From contig OZ022259.1 of the NCBI GenBank assembly GCA_963978905.1, forward strand, positions 32,155,994 to 32,219,993: a stretch of DNA of 64,000 nucleotides. The letters are read 5' to 3'. Both the position numbers and the translations under genes were made by a program. This document shows positions 32,457 to 45,187 of the stretch, piece by piece. The stretch is from Trichostrongylus colubriformis. Lineage: Eukaryota > Nematoda > Chromadorea > Rhabditida > Trichostrongylidae. How positions within the stretch are numbered: position 1 is the stretch's first letter; each line of letters begins with the position of its first letter. Below the pieces are notes generated by a model, which worked only from the letters and a program-made list of their open reading frames with translations, ran no database searches and was not told the origin of the DNA.

Positions 32457-34554
32457 ACATCACTGCTAGTGCACCATGGAAACCTCAGCCCTCTCCACTG
32501 CGCTCTTTAGAAGGCCACCTCACCACTGTGTAAGAAATCATGTAGTCTAGCGGCTGTTAGGCGTGAATTAGGTTGCATCGATCGATAGCAGTCCTAGTAC
32601 AGGATAAAAAGTTTAAAAAGGATTAAGTTTTTCGGCGTTAATCAATCCCTTCTTGTAATGCACCGCACTTCTAGTTCCATTGAGAATCGTCGTGGCTGGT
32701 GAATGTGATGTGGCCTATACAATGATTTGCGGTGACCAAGTCAGTATTTTTATCCTCCCGGACTAGTCTGGTCCCAATTTAGCGACCCCGGAGAAATGGG
32801 AGGCTTGGTTGGCCTGCGCGGGAGTTATTGGAGGATTTGATTCCCGCACCATGAGAGTGAGATGCGCGCCACCTGTCTCTGCACCACCTCCGCCCATCCT
32901 AGTACAGACAATCCGATAGATATGTCTGTCCGCATGTGTATGCATCTGTCTGTGTGTCACGAAATTCACATCTCGCATCACAGCAATGATGGGATCCTGA
33001 ATGATGCAAACGATATAGGGGCATTAAGGGGACATCAGTGGTGAGGACACGAAACTGATAGCAAGATAAGGGCTGATATGGCGAGTAAAAAGGCTAACGT
33101 TGCCAGATCCTTCTCGCTTTTGGCTTCAACCTCACACTCATAGGTGTTTTGAGGGGTGGAACGAAGACATTAGTGGTGGGTGCTTCAGAATAATAACTGT
33201 TGACCAAATTCGATAAGGAACGTCAGAGGGTACAGGTCACAGAAGTCGTTGCGCTTTCTAAACTGACAGTGGAGTGTTCACACTAATAGTTGTAGGGAAC
33301 CTGATAGGTGGCGGATCGAATCTGATAACGACTGCTAAGGCCGATAGGGTTCACTAGCAAGTTGATGGAAAATCCTGCACGCCGGTTACTACTTTGATAC
33401 GATCATCACAGCTGACGTATGATGCTCACAGTCACCGTGTGAGCATATCTGAATTGTGCTCAGCGACGTATCAAACGCTGAGCTATCTTGCCATCCAAAT
33501 AGTGCCGTCTGTCATCTGATATTGCGATCCACATAAATGTCTAGATGCTATCTAAATTTGCAGTGGCAAAGCAGTGAACCATTTTTTAAAGCAGTGCTAG
33601 TTGTAAGAGCAACAAAGGTTATTGTTGGCTAGATCATCGAAACTTCCAAAGAGTAGTGGTGCATGTTCAGCAAATGATAGGCATGAGTGGCTGGCAATTC
33701 ACTCTAATACGAAGATATGGGAGTTAGATGCATAAAGGATGGACAAATTGATGCTTGTCGACGCCATCGAACCCAAAAATTGAGCGCTATACTATCTAAA
33801 CTCTCAAATAATGACCATTCAACCTGAATGTCAAATGATCAGTGATTCAACAACATTTTTCTTCAACAGATTTCTTCCTGATCCGATATCAGTTGTTACA
33901 AAAGTGAAGAGCGCTGAATCATAGAAAGGCGCAGATGCTATATGCAGTGATAAAGGACTGAATCATCAACCAACAATAAGGCTTAGGCACCTAATTCTCA
34001 GCAAGTGAACATGATTCGTACTCTGATATCTGTAGGTTGTTTTGACCTCTTACTTACATCAAATCCTGAGTATTGATGAATATTTGTGGAGCTAGAGTCG
34101 AGCCAGCGCTCAGTAATGCGTTTATCACAGCATGGAATTATGCGATATTAACTCCCCTGATAGCAGTTGCTCAATCTCGCCCACTTCCTTAGTATGCAAC
34201 TCTAACGTCTTACTCGAGCAGTGCCGTGCGATAGCTTCACTGATTTGTCTGATAATTGGACATCTCTTTCTACTGGGAAGAACCATTTGTTGATTGCCGA
34301 TGCTTACCATTTCCTTGACATGACAACCATTGGTATTTCATGTAACCAGTAGTCGATACGGTGTACTGTTCCTGTTACCGCATCAGAGAATGGTTCAGTA
34401 GCATCGCAACTACAAACCTGGATTTCTTTTTGATCACTTACGTTTAATCGGAGTGTCTAAGTTCGACACATTTCCAACAGTCTGGCCAGTTAGGCACTAG
34501 ATACATCAAACAACTGATATCATAACATAACGGAAATGTGCTCACCCAGTGGCG
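32457..34554. repeat. Foldback-family modules in the right arm
   Basis: Mirror of 17,411-19,508: A terminus at about 32,890-32,985 (plus orientation, GTGTGTCACGAAATTCACATC), B units to about 33,370, then C-like sequence up to the LINE 5' junction at 34,555. Confidence 0.6.
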
Positions 34555-36934
34555 AACACTACAATCCGAGTGGTTGTATCGTATGAGTACACCGAATTAC
34601 ATCCATCTTTTTGTTAATGACCCATGGCGGTCCCCCAATGGAAGGGATCTGGCTATGCTCGACTACTTTCTCATTCCAAGCTGATTTCAATCCTCTTTCT
34701 CGGATATTCGTGTCATGCGAGGAGCTGACTGCGGATCTGATCATCATCTTGTGTTTGCGTGCGTACGACTGAAACTGAAGAGCCACCAGACATCAGCGAA
34801 CATACCATCACGCAGAGATTGGAGCAAATTGGATGACTCTATCTATAGATAGCACTTCCAAATATCTCTGTCAAACAGGTTCGCTGTTCTACCAACATCC
34901 GAAAATGCTGACGATGCAACTGATCAATTTGCTGCGGTTGTTGCTAAGTCCGCCATATCCACGTGTCCACTTCGCCGGCATCGCACCCAAGCATGGATTT
35001 CCGATGAAACTCTTGATCTAGTGAATCAACGAAAACAATGCAAACTGACTGACTTACAAAATACCGGGGGCTTCATCGCGTCGTACCTAGTCGTCTCAGA
35101 ATGGAAAGGAAACAATACTGGTACAGTGTTGCAGCAAAACTTGAGAATCAGGCCAACCGCAGAGATTATCGTCGACTATATGCAACTCTTCGCCGTCTTG
35201 GAGGGAAGATTAGAAGCGTCGATGACAACATCAAGAAAAGTGATGGCAGCTACGTACGATCACGTACAGAGCGACTTGGCAGGTGGGAAGAAAATTTTTA
35301 CCAGCTCCACAACCATCCCATACCAAATGAATTGCAGCCGAATTCTTCTCACAATCGAAAGTTCGATCGCATTTCCGCGGAACCCCCTGATATCGGTGAA
35401 ATTGGAACTACGAAGAATCACTTGAAGCGTGGGAAATCAGCGGGAAACGATGGTGTGTCAGCTGAAGCCTTGATAGCTGGTGGTGACAACGACTGCACTA
35501 CTGCTACATCTTGTTTGAACTTCCGAAAGTATACCTACTTTGTGGAAGCAGGCGATCGTCATACCAATTCATAAGAAAGGAGATACTCACGAATGCAAGA
35601 ACTATCGCGGAATTAGCTTGTTATCTATTATTGGGAAGGTCTTCACGAAAATCATACTCGGGCGAATCCAGCGACGACGAAAACAGATGACTCGGGAGGA
35701 ACAAGCGGGTTTTCGTCCAAATTGTCGATGTTCTGACCAAATTTTCACCCTGACGCAAGTCCTAGAGGAACGTGTTCGCTGCGGGAAGCGCCTCTTCGTC
35801 GTGTTCATTGACTTCGCTTCTGCATTCGACAGCGTCAACCGGGTGGCTCTTTGGGAAACGCTTGCTGCGGAAGGCACACCCGATACTCTAACTCGACTAC
35901 TACGCAACGCATATGAAGACTCCCACAGCAGAGTTCACATAAAGGGAGAACTGTCGGAAGATTTTGTAGTCAACACTGGCGTTCGTCAGGGATGCGTGTT
36001 GTCACCAGTACTCTTCAATACTGTCATTGACGCCATCATGAAATCCGCTCGAGTGAATCCAACAGGCATACAGTTTGGAGATGGACAATTTATCACGGAT
36101 CTCATGTATGCTGATGACGTCGCTACCTTTGCCAATGATGGTACTGAAGCTTGTGAAATAGTGTCCAGAATTGAAAGAGCTGCAAGGTCGTATGGATTAG
36201 TCATCAATACTGATAAAACGAAGGTTCTCACATCTGACGGAAGTGCTGCACCGGTGCATCTGAATGGAAATGTTTTTGAACGAGTTCCACATTTCAAGTA
36301 TCTGGGCTCGACTGTGGAGGAGCAGAAAGTAGCGTCATCAACAAAAGTTGTGTATCGGATCGGTTCAGCATCGAAAGTTTTTGGCACCCTTTCCTGGTGT
36401 GTGTGGAAGAAACATGACATAACGATACACTTGAAAATGAAGATCTTTCGCTCCCTGGTGGTACCAGTGCTTCTTTACGGCTCTGAAACTTGGACATTAC
36501 TGCGATCTACATACGAAAATTGCAATCCTTTCAAATGAGATGCTATAGACGTATACTCGGTGTATCGCTTCTCCCGACTGAAAAACGAAGTGATAAGGCA
36601 CCGATGCTGTCGCCAAACAATCGTCGAAATGGAAATTCAACAGCGACGGCTCGTTGGTGTGGCCATGTTTGCAGAATGCAGCCGGAACGATATCCCCATA
36701 AGACCTTATGGAGAACTCGACCACATAACTGGAAGATTCAGCGCGGAGCACCGAAGAAAACATGGTTGAAACAGATATCGAAAGATCTTTCTAATTGCAG
36801 ACTTAGTATTCAGCAAGCAAAGATAGTGGCTATGGACAGATTGCAGTGGAGGAGAACTGTGAAGACCTTGCGCACTCCAGTGGCACTTACAGCAGCGCTC
36901 AATGCGAGCTAAGGAGGATAAGTAAGTAAGTAAT
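34555..36934 (+). mobile_element. 5'-truncated RTE-like LINE, right arm
   Basis: Mirror copy of 15,029-17,410. The endonuclease tail (GSDHHLV) is at about 34,725. The linker and start of RT are at 35,101-35,574, the RT frame is at 35,540-36,538 with the same FIDFASAFDS, GVRQGCVLSP and YADDV motifs, and the C-terminal domain is at 36,490-36,912. The RT frame is longer than in the left arm because this copy lacks the 2-bp insertion. It still has the frameshifts at about 35,535 and 36,495 that both arms share. The tail is AAGTAAGTAAG at about 36,919-36,933. Sharing truncation point, tail and frameshifts shows that the two copies arose by duplication of an already dead element. Confidence 0.85.
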
Positions 36935-37338
36935 CAACCTTTATTGGTCGTTATCAATTTCGACCGGAGACCACTAAGGTTATGTGACATATGTCTCCCG
37001 GCTTTCCTCACAGGCGTCTGCCAGTCATACCATATCGTCGTTTATCATATTAGATCACCCACCGTTACTGCGGTCCAGCGTCACTCCGAATCGCGCAACG
37101 AATTTGCGGCTTTTGACTTCCGACGCTCCTTACGCAGTATGTCAGTCATTTTCATTTCAGATCTCTCGTCGCCGTTGATGATGACCTTATATCACTACAC
37201 ACTGCCACTGTGAGCGCCCCTCCATCGTCACCTTGAAACGCGCAACGGATTCGGTGACACTCCCCATCGAACGCACTGCAACCGCACCTTCCACTTGGTA
37301 TCAGTTTGAATCCAGCACCATTGATGACCGTGCCAACC

Positions 37339-37487
37339 TCCTCCTATACCACTTTCAGAATTCAGAATTCTACCGCCGCGAGGCGAGATATGAATTTCCG
37401 GAGAAACAGGCACACATATTACACAAACAACACGCACACGAACAAAGACACTATAAAACACACTTGACCGATTATATGAAGGAGGAT
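37339..37487 (-). repeat. Foldback-family A terminus beyond the right arm
   Basis: GCGAGATATGAATTTC, a CA-rich stretch and a final GATTATATGAAGGAGGAT match the A terminus of the family (compare 29,395-29,488). It is the natural outer end of the composite. The left arm stops 149 bp earlier, at the BEL/Pao junction. Confidence 0.65.
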
Positions 37488-40400
37488 AACTGTGATCGAC
37501 CTGAAAGCAGGGTCAAGCGTCCAGATGAGGAAAATTTAAAAAAAATACGACCCTCCCCCCCCCAAAAAAAGGCGGCCCCAATACGACCCCCACTTTTACG
37601 TCTGTTATTGTTAAAGTATTCAATGAAGTTTTCTGCTCTACAACACCAGATTATTTGTCTTTTGAACCCAGCTGCTCAGTATTTTGAGACTGTGATATGA
37701 AGTCCCCAGGAGGCCTCGCTTATAACTATTATTTATTCGACAGTTTTACTTGACCCTTCAACCATAAACAATAAATTAAACACTGATGTGTTATTCCTCT
37801 CACATGATTCGACATGGAGCGAGGTAAGTGCATTTCTGCAATCGTTGGTAGGTAAGGAGGAAACGTCGAATGAACAAATTTTTGCCCCTGGTATTCCATT
37901 TCTAGACCTTGAAAATATGGATTAATTAAAGGATTCACCAGTCAGTTGAAGTGGGGAGGGGGGGGGGGACAGCAGCGCAACTTTTCACCAACGTTTGAGC
38001 TCCTTCCTCCCTAGGCTTAGGCTAAAGTTCATATCCCCACCTCTTACATGAAAAAGCATCTCATTCTCATCTGCTTTAGCCTAAGCATAGGGAAGGAACG
38101 GTACGTCGGTGAAGATTTTGCGCCCTCCCCCACACTTTAATTTACCCTGATTTATAAGAAATAGTAGGGTACAGCACAAAAGAAAAAGCTCCATAGGATG
38201 GATACATGTTATACACATTTGACGATGCAAAAAAAACTTCATGAAAAAGGGATTAAAAGAAAAAGTGAACTACGACCGAATACATGTGAGAATAAAGTGG
38301 CTTAATATGTGAAAAGCTGTACAAAAAGAAGATTTTGTATTGGTTACCACGTATGAAATAGCACCCCTTTTGAGGAGACGGAACAAGGCACAGAGCGATA
38401 ACGCGAACACTATCTCATTCGCAGGTGACCAATATCCAGTCATCGTCGCAGAACAGATAACGTTTCTTGAGGGATTAACAACGTGGGACGTCGACGTATG
38501 ATTGTCCGAGTAGGACGCATCACTATCTTTCTCATCGTCGGCTTTCACACCATCGGCTTTTAATTTCGTTTCAGGCAACGTGCGGCGCGGCGATCACGAT
38601 GGAGCGCGGTATCTTCCCCATACTAAATTCCAACATTTCAAAAATACTCTAAATTTTACCCAGAGCCCATCTTTCAAACAGCTATGACCTGTTTTCTCAA
38701 TAATTCCCAGACCTATCTATTGGCCACTTGCTTGCTCCAATGGTTGCTTAGTTGTCGCTATGGGTTTCCAGATGAGGATTTGATGAGGAAAATTTCGAAG
38801 TGTTCCACGGAAATGGCCATAACTTAACCATATGAGTTCGTTTTGGTGAGGCTGGGCCTGATAGGTTGTCGCCTTCGAATGACTACCTGAGCTATGCCAT
38901 ATCTTCAAAACAAAGCAAGAAAAATCCAAAAAAGTCAGTTGAGGGAAGCTTTTTTTCGTCGAATTTGCGAGATCTTCCCACGAATCTTTCCAAAAATCGA
39001 TTCATTGTTACTGAGATTTTTACAGTATGCATCCTTCGCTCTCGAAGGCCTAGAGGGAAGGCGAGAAGCGTCGGTCAGCTTTTCTGCGCGATGCGCCATG
39101 CATGAGGATTTCATCCACATTCTCAATGAATACAAACGTTTTTCCGGTCCGCATAGTGGCCGCCAACACTAGATTACGTACTTGTGATCGTAGTAAGATA
39201 TGGAAGAAGTCCATATCAGCTAATTTTCCGCTTTCATCCCATTTTTCTGGAGTGTCCATCCACGGTGGTACCCGTTTATAGATATCGCTTTCCACAGCTT
39301 ATCGGTGAATTTCGGAGGTGTCTCTGTACGTGGTTCCGGTGTCAGCGGACCAACGAAAGAGTTATTGGTACTGGCCGGTTTCGTTGTGGATTGCACCATG
39401 CATGAGGTTTCCATGATGATTAAGTTAAACTAGTTTTGGGTTCGAACCCATTTAGTCAATTTAATCACTTCTCCCTTACACTTTAGTCCCTGAGCCTGAG
39501 AAATTCTGCTGATCACTGCCTACCTCAACAATTACGACCCCCCCCCCTTCCTAGCGGACCAAATACGACCCCTCTGTTGAGGATTCCTCAACGGAGGCTT
39601 GACCCTGCCTGAAAGGGTCAAGCAGTATAACAGTGGTCGACCTGGAAAGGTCCTCACCAAATCATGAATCCATTGTAACACAGAAGTTTCTACATGAAGA
39701 AGGGACATTATATCGTAAATACACTGCAAACTGCTAATGATGCAATTGATGACCATCACAAACAATAGACCCTGGAAAAAAAACCTTCCAGTAATGCTCG
39801 CTAATCATGACCATAAATAGTAGTTAAATGCTGATATTTAGGAACTGTTTTGTTAACTCCAAAGACACCGTTAGGGGTAAATTTGGCAAATTGGGGGATT
39901 AAGAAAGAAGAGTTGCTCAGCAGTGTAATAGTAGAGAAAGAACGACATAAAACTGCGAAAAAAATGAGGAATAGGAACCTGAAAATCCCCCATCTCTTTC
40001 TCGTCCTCTGCGTCACTAGCTGGAGTGGGCTGAAATAGGCCAAAGTCTGAAGCAGCCGTCCGCGATCGTTGTCCCGCCCCTCCACGGCGACTCCTCCGGC
40101 TGCATAACCGCATAACGGCATGCCGAACCGCGGGGTCACCATAAGGCCCCAAGCCGCGTTTTTTTAATGCGATTTTCACCACTTCTTCTGAAGTGGAAGA
40201 TTCGTTTCAGAGAACATGTACTCCCAGATCTCAGTTTTCCCTTGCCCCTAATGGTGCCTTTAATGTGATCGAAAGGCGCCTGCAAGGAATTCCAACCCAA
40301 GATTTGCCAAAATCAAAGAACTCTCTTAACTGAAGTGCCACATCAGACCACTGTGATCCCATAATCGGACGCGTGCCCTACGCCATGGCATAGAGGCATC

Positions 40401-40778
40401 GTGACATACGGTGTACAGCGCGATATGTGAAAGCTGAGGTCGCCGTATGTAGTACCTGTTGAAGATAGCGTTGACCAAGTTCTACGCATAAGTTTGAGCG
40501 TAGAGCACAATGGTCGCTTCTGCTTCCGATTTTGTGTTCTACGTTAAAATAAGCACAACGGGGCACTCACCTTAGTACCCATCTTAACACTTTGTCCCTA
40601 GCACGCACAGTACGCATGTCGCCTTTTAGGATCCTATTTCAACGATCACATCTCATCCCTCTCAGTTACACACACTCTTCGCAGAATACTGAAGCGACTT
40701 GTCAGCCGTGGAAATATTAGGTCTGTGCAGAATAAATGGCCAAAACATAACTGGCCATAACTTCGCTCAGACACAAGT
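37488..40778. other. Low-complexity and hairpin-rich region, no assigned gene
   Basis: C runs occur at 37,552-37,562 and 39,539-39,547 and a G run at 37,960-37,969. An imperfect inverted repeat pairs 37,950-38,035 with 38,080-38,145 (TAGGCTTAGGCTAAAG against CTTTAGCCTAAGCATA). Two adjacent hairpins lie at 39,571-39,623. A 102-aa minus frame (38,270-38,578) has a polar, Asp/Ser-rich N-terminal half and one hydrophobic stretch (IVFALSLCALF). Overlapping minus frames at 39,050-39,414 contain TPPKFTDKLWKAISINGY. None has a recognised domain, and all lack convincing splice signals. Confidence 0.4.
39571..39623. repeat. Two adjacent perfect or near-perfect hairpins
   Basis: GTTGAGGA-T-TCCTCAAC, extended by CCTC/GAGG (39,571-39,597), is directly followed by GCTTGACCCT-GCCTGAA-AGGGTCAAGC (39,597-39,623). 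A similar GGGTCAAGC occurs at 37,510-37,518 next to ATACGACCC and a C run, paralleling ATACGACCCC here. Confidence 0.7.
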
Positions 40779-41265
40779 TTACTTGTTGAAATAAAAACCA
40801 TTCGAATCTACAGAATTTCGCCAACGATCTGTTGAAGAAAATAGGTCATCACGGTCAAATTCTGGATTGCGAGAATCAATAAAGTCAAGAATGGCATTTT
40901 TACCGTGCATAATTTTTCTGCCGCAGGTTTGCATCGGGAACCCGGAAAAGTGGTAATCCGTCAGAGATAGGTCAGGAGAATAAGGGGGGTGAGGGAGAGG
41001 CTCGATGCCTAACTGCATCATTTTTTTTACTGGGTGCGCAAAACAACGCAAAACCTCACAGTTCGCAAGTCACCCGGCAGAAACTGATCGAGACTCTCCC
41101 TCGCCCCCCTTATTGCTCAGACCTATCTCTGACGAATTACCACTTTTTCCCGGTTCTCGATGCAAACCTGGGTCAGAAGGAGTTCGCCGAAACGATGCAT
41201 GTTGAAAATGCCATCGTTGACTTCATTAATTTTCGCAATCCTGAATTTGATCATGATGGCATATG
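40779..41265. mobile_element. Tail-to-tail pair of mariner transposase fragments
   Basis: The minus frame 40,779-41,051 encodes a mariner C-terminus: HPPYSPDLSLTDYHF (third catalytic Asp in TDYH), then GKNAILDFIDSRNPEFDRD and a W..SVDSNG tail. On the plus strand about 41,095-41,263 encodes the same region, with DLSLTNYHFFPVLDANLG (Asp replaced by Asn) and NAIVDFINFRNPEFDHDG. The two fragments meet near 41,030-41,090 in inverted arrangement. They lie in the intron after the TM5 exon of the right chemoreceptor copy. Both are truncated. Confidence 0.75.
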
Positions 41266-41282
41266 AAAAGAAGAGCACTCAC

Positions 41283-42494
41283 CACGTCCCGAGCTAGCCT
41301 GCGGTTCCCTTTCTGTAGCTCCTTATGAATAAGATAAATAGTGTAAGAGATAATCACAATACTAACTATTTCGCATACAACCGGTATTACCGAATCTATG
41401 ACATGAATTTCCTGAATTATGGATTGTTGCTGTAACTTACAAGAGGAAATCCTGCACAATTCTGCAGCTTCAGAGGCACAATTCTCAGGCTGATGGCTTG
41501 GCACAGTTTGTAAAAAATATCCTTGTCGAAATGAAAACGCATCCTCGTCTAAATAGCAAAATAAAAGGGAATACCAAAACTCAGGTCGAGGTGACGTACG
41601 AGATGCTCTGGTAAAGTGGCAGTTTGACGGGCGTACTGTGAAACATCTGCACGACCGCTTCAGTCTACTGAGGCGTGTCGCATTCTGACTGTGCGGTGGA
41701 GCGTCGTTACAACGTGCACCGAGGTTGGGCTCGACTGAACTTCCTGCTTGATGTGCGCTCCACGTTGATTTCTAGGGAATCTACTGGTACTATAGAATGA
41801 TAACAATTTCGTGGTCTTGTGCGGTTGTCGCATACAAAAGTAGAAATGGGATTGTTGAGGGGCTCCCCATCAAGTAGAACGAGTAAAGGGATTCCCTTTA
41901 AGTTCTTAGAAGAGTGTCTTTATCTGTTTCTTAGAAGAAAATGACTGGCGGAACTGTGAGAGCACTTCAAATATACAATACATTCATGGAGCCACTACGC
42001 CCGATATTTATCCATCCTCCGTCAGGCTTTGGCTTGTAGAGAAAATTCGTATCAAGAGCTTGGTAGTGAATTGCAATCGATAAAACGATCTCCAAGATGA
42101 GCAAAGCCCACACATTTCTCTTGCACCAAATCTGAAATGATTGAAATAATGGCAAGGAGCAAATGTATGAGTGTGAACTAGTGCTGGAACTCAAAATGCT
42201 AAGTGATCAGAAATGACTTGTGACTGTTGTTGTGGAAAGCGAACGGCAGTGAATCGGTTGCACGTCATCAGAAAACCTCCAAGGATGTGTGTGATCAAGT
42301 TAATTCCAGTCATGCTTCCCGCCAATCGAGTCACTAATTCAAAGGATGGTCCTGCAATAGGGCCAGCCATCAGTTCAGATGGGCTGAATCACATTCTTCT
42401 GGATAACGTTTAACACGCGTGGGCTTACCAGAGGTTGATTTGAATTCTACTCGAATCCACTCCAGTGCAACGATTCCCAAAATGTCACAGATTC
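41283..42494 (-). CDS. Nematode serpentine chemoreceptor, partial gene (right copy, TM2/3-TM5 exons)
   Basis: Exons at 42,429-42,494, 42,218-42,351 and 41,999-42,131 are counterparts of the left-copy exons. The two ORFs given for this stretch (382-609 and 628-828 in the left copy) translate identically in both copies. A fourth exon at 41,283-41,461 is preceded by CTGCAG and followed by a strong donor (GTGAGTGC). It encodes a TM5 helix (VCEIVSIVIISYTIYLIH) and a basic cytoplasmic loop (KELQKGNRRLARDV). Its phase (1) matches the exon at 41,999-42,131 across a 537-bp intron. Together they give TM2/3 to TM5 of an Srg/Srv-like chemosensory GPCR, expected in sensory-neuron membranes. Tail-to-tail mariner fragments (40,779-41,265) sit just inside the next intron. 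TM6-TM7 exons were not found downstream, so the gene may be broken by the insertion or have a long intron. Confidence 0.7.
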
Positions 42495-44479
42495 CTATAA
42501 ATGGAGATTATAGCACAAAATAGGCACCGACGTATAAGGCAGCAAAGGTTAGAAAGGCCTCTGAGTGTTGTACAAATAGTCAAGTAAAACATTGGTTGGC
42601 ATCTGCAAGAGTTAAACACTTTTGGCAACCCAGAGTTTAGTTTTGAAGGCAATAAGGTCAGTTGGTCATAGCGTGGCACCACCCACGACTCAATGCGATT
42701 GACATTTACGTCAGTGCCTCGCGTGTGACCTCTCTTCCCTATATTCTCCCTTCTCTATATTCTCTCGGTTGGGAATTCATGCTATGGAAAAGGCCAAATG
42801 AAGCAAGGAAATCCTCATTGCATGCATTTCATATGTGCTGATGAAGCAGTATTTTCAGTTTTTCGCTAAATTTATCCGTCTTATATGATGATAGCGAATC
42901 CATCATTTGTAATCAAATTGGCATGGAGAAAGGATCCAGTGGGGTGAAGCGGTAAAGGAGAGTGAGAGGAGTGAACGGTGTGTCAAATATTTCAAAAGCT
43001 CATATTTAACCTGCTAAGACCAGCAAAATCTTAAAAGTTGACGTATACAGTGCGATGACGAAGTACGGAATACAGAATACATGGCAAATGAGCCGCGGCG
43101 AAGTGCTCTGGGAGAATTAAGGCAAGACACATTGATACCGCGTCTTCGAAAAATGACTCAGTTCATGCGGGATTCACGCGTTTCTCGGGAAAGACACACA
43201 GAGTCCTTATGGGAAATCAGAACTTACATGGTGCTGCATATGTAAGTACAGTTGGAGTGCACGAGGAGCTATCATCCCAAAAGTCATGGAAATCACTTGA
43301 ATGTTGGATAAACACGGCCTTAAGATCTCTTTCCCTTGCTTGCTGTAGAGCCTGTTTAAAAGACTGTGTTGGCAGTTTTATTGGAGCTCACAACTACGTC
43401 CGTTCAGAACATCCGTGAGGGCGATTTCTGGTTGATTATCCTATCCCCATTGAAACTGGTAGCACAGATCCCATAATTACATCGAAAATATGGACTCGAA
43501 TCGCTCTCGTGGTGAACTTTTCTTTTTCCCAAACAACTTTTCGTTCATGATAACTCTGGCACCCTTTGCGTCATCGCCATAGCGTATCTTGTACCTTCTT
43601 CGGTTGATATTACTGCTGAAGTGAAACCACGTAAAATTCTATGCGTTTGTTATAAAGACGAGATTCAAACACAATCAACCTGTAGCGAATCACTGCGTTT
43701 CGTTGCACAGTAGCCACATGGTTTGAGTGTTACCGTCTTCATGGCACTTCATGGCACACTCTGTATGATCCGAAATAAATATCCGTGTTTCTGAGTACTT
43801 CTTTCTTTTTCTCACGGAATTTATATGTCATGCCTTGAAATCGATGGAGTCACGTATTACATAAGTGATGCATGGAAAGCACGGAGAACCCCCGCGATGG
43901 TGCGGTGCCCTGCCATGTTATCATGATCGGTGTCCCATCACCAGTGTTCTTGTGGTAACCTCCGTATCACTTGTAAGGTTACGTAATCATAGAGAATGAA
44001 AAAAGGCAACTGCCATCAAATTCGTTGCGTTCCCCCGATTGATAAAGAACTCTAGCCTATGTAGCGTGACCCGAAGACGCCACACATCAAATAGGGAGAT
44101 CGATTTTTAGAGTCCTAGCACGTATCTGTGTAGTGAGAGGTGGGACCGCGAAGTTGATAGCTGATAGGAAATTGTGATTGGGGCCAAGAGGCTTCGAGGA
44201 AAATCTTAAAAAAAACGATTCCCCCGAAAAGAGGTCTCGATGCGACTTCCTATTCATTTACCGGTGTTTAAAACAAACCTCTACTCTAACAATGCCATTC
44301 ACGAAGAAAACTGAGAGCCAGTTAAGAAAACTGAAACCAAATTCGGGACAAAAAAAAAGACTAGAACTCAAAGGAGCCATGACGGACAAGGAGTCCCTCC
44401 ATTACTTGAATAATTATGTTGTATTTGCTCAATAAGGACCGCATGCAAAGTTTCACGTGAAAATTGAGAATCCGGCAAG

Positions 44480-45187
44480 GATACAGCTCCTCAAAAAGGT
44501 GGCCGAGTGGACGGGCTTTAGAGTAAATGCCCCCACCCGGTCGTCTGCTGCCGTCAGAAACGGAGAGTGGGACCTTTTGACTCTACGGAAAAGCTCAACC
44601 GCGTATGCGGCGCGTGCCAGGTGACGTCACGACTACAGTATGACGCGACAATGGGCGATGTCCTACGCTGCTAGCATTACGCTACAATAAGAGCAATCTT
44701 GCTGGCATTTTACTCATTAATTAGGGACGAGCGCTTAATGCTCCGGCAACTTTGTATGTGATTGCTGTGAGAGTTGGTCATTTCGGTGTAGCCAATCTCT
44801 TCAGCCTTTTGGATTTGCCTAAGTCTAAATGTGGCCCTAATTTCGTGCTCCTCCGTCAGCTTCCGTGCTCCTCCGTCAGTGTGTACACGCGGGAACACAC
44901 AGAGTAGAAAAAAGAATAGCCGTTTCAAGATGCTGGTGAAGCGAGAACAAGTTACTCCCTTTGAAACGCAACAGCAGCAGCGTAGGCCATCGCTCACAGT
45001 CGAGCCGCGCGGTGGCTGTGACGTCACCTAACACGCGCCGCATGAGCGCGCCGGTGAGTTTTTACTTTCCGCGGACTTTTTACGCACCTTTCTGTTTCCA
45101 TCATGCGTCTCCGACTGCGGCGGACGACGGGGCAGGTATTCACTCTGGAGCCGCGTCCCTTCGGCCACCATTTTGAGGAGCTGTATC
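44480..45187. repeat. Foldback element with paired TGACGTCA sites (right copy)
   Basis: Right-copy counterpart of 2,851-3,558, offset 41,629, with the same inverted arms and both TGACGTCA palindromes preserved. It differs from the left copy by only a few substitutions. Confidence 0.6.

Larger units (their letters stand above)
31687..37338. repeat. Giant inverted repeat, right arm
   Basis: Inverted partner of the left arm, with the LINE at 34,555-36,934 and the chemoreceptor fragment at 32,121-32,456. One private 15-bp deletion lies at about 32,376. Beyond 37,338 the sequence continues for 149 bp into a foldback-family terminus that the left arm lacks. Confidence 0.95.

Noticed and set aside
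14624..37487. Giant inverted repeat interpreted as a Maverick/Polinton
   Set aside because: No polymerase B, integrase, ATPase or capsid-like frames occur in the centre. The only enzymes are LINE proteins.
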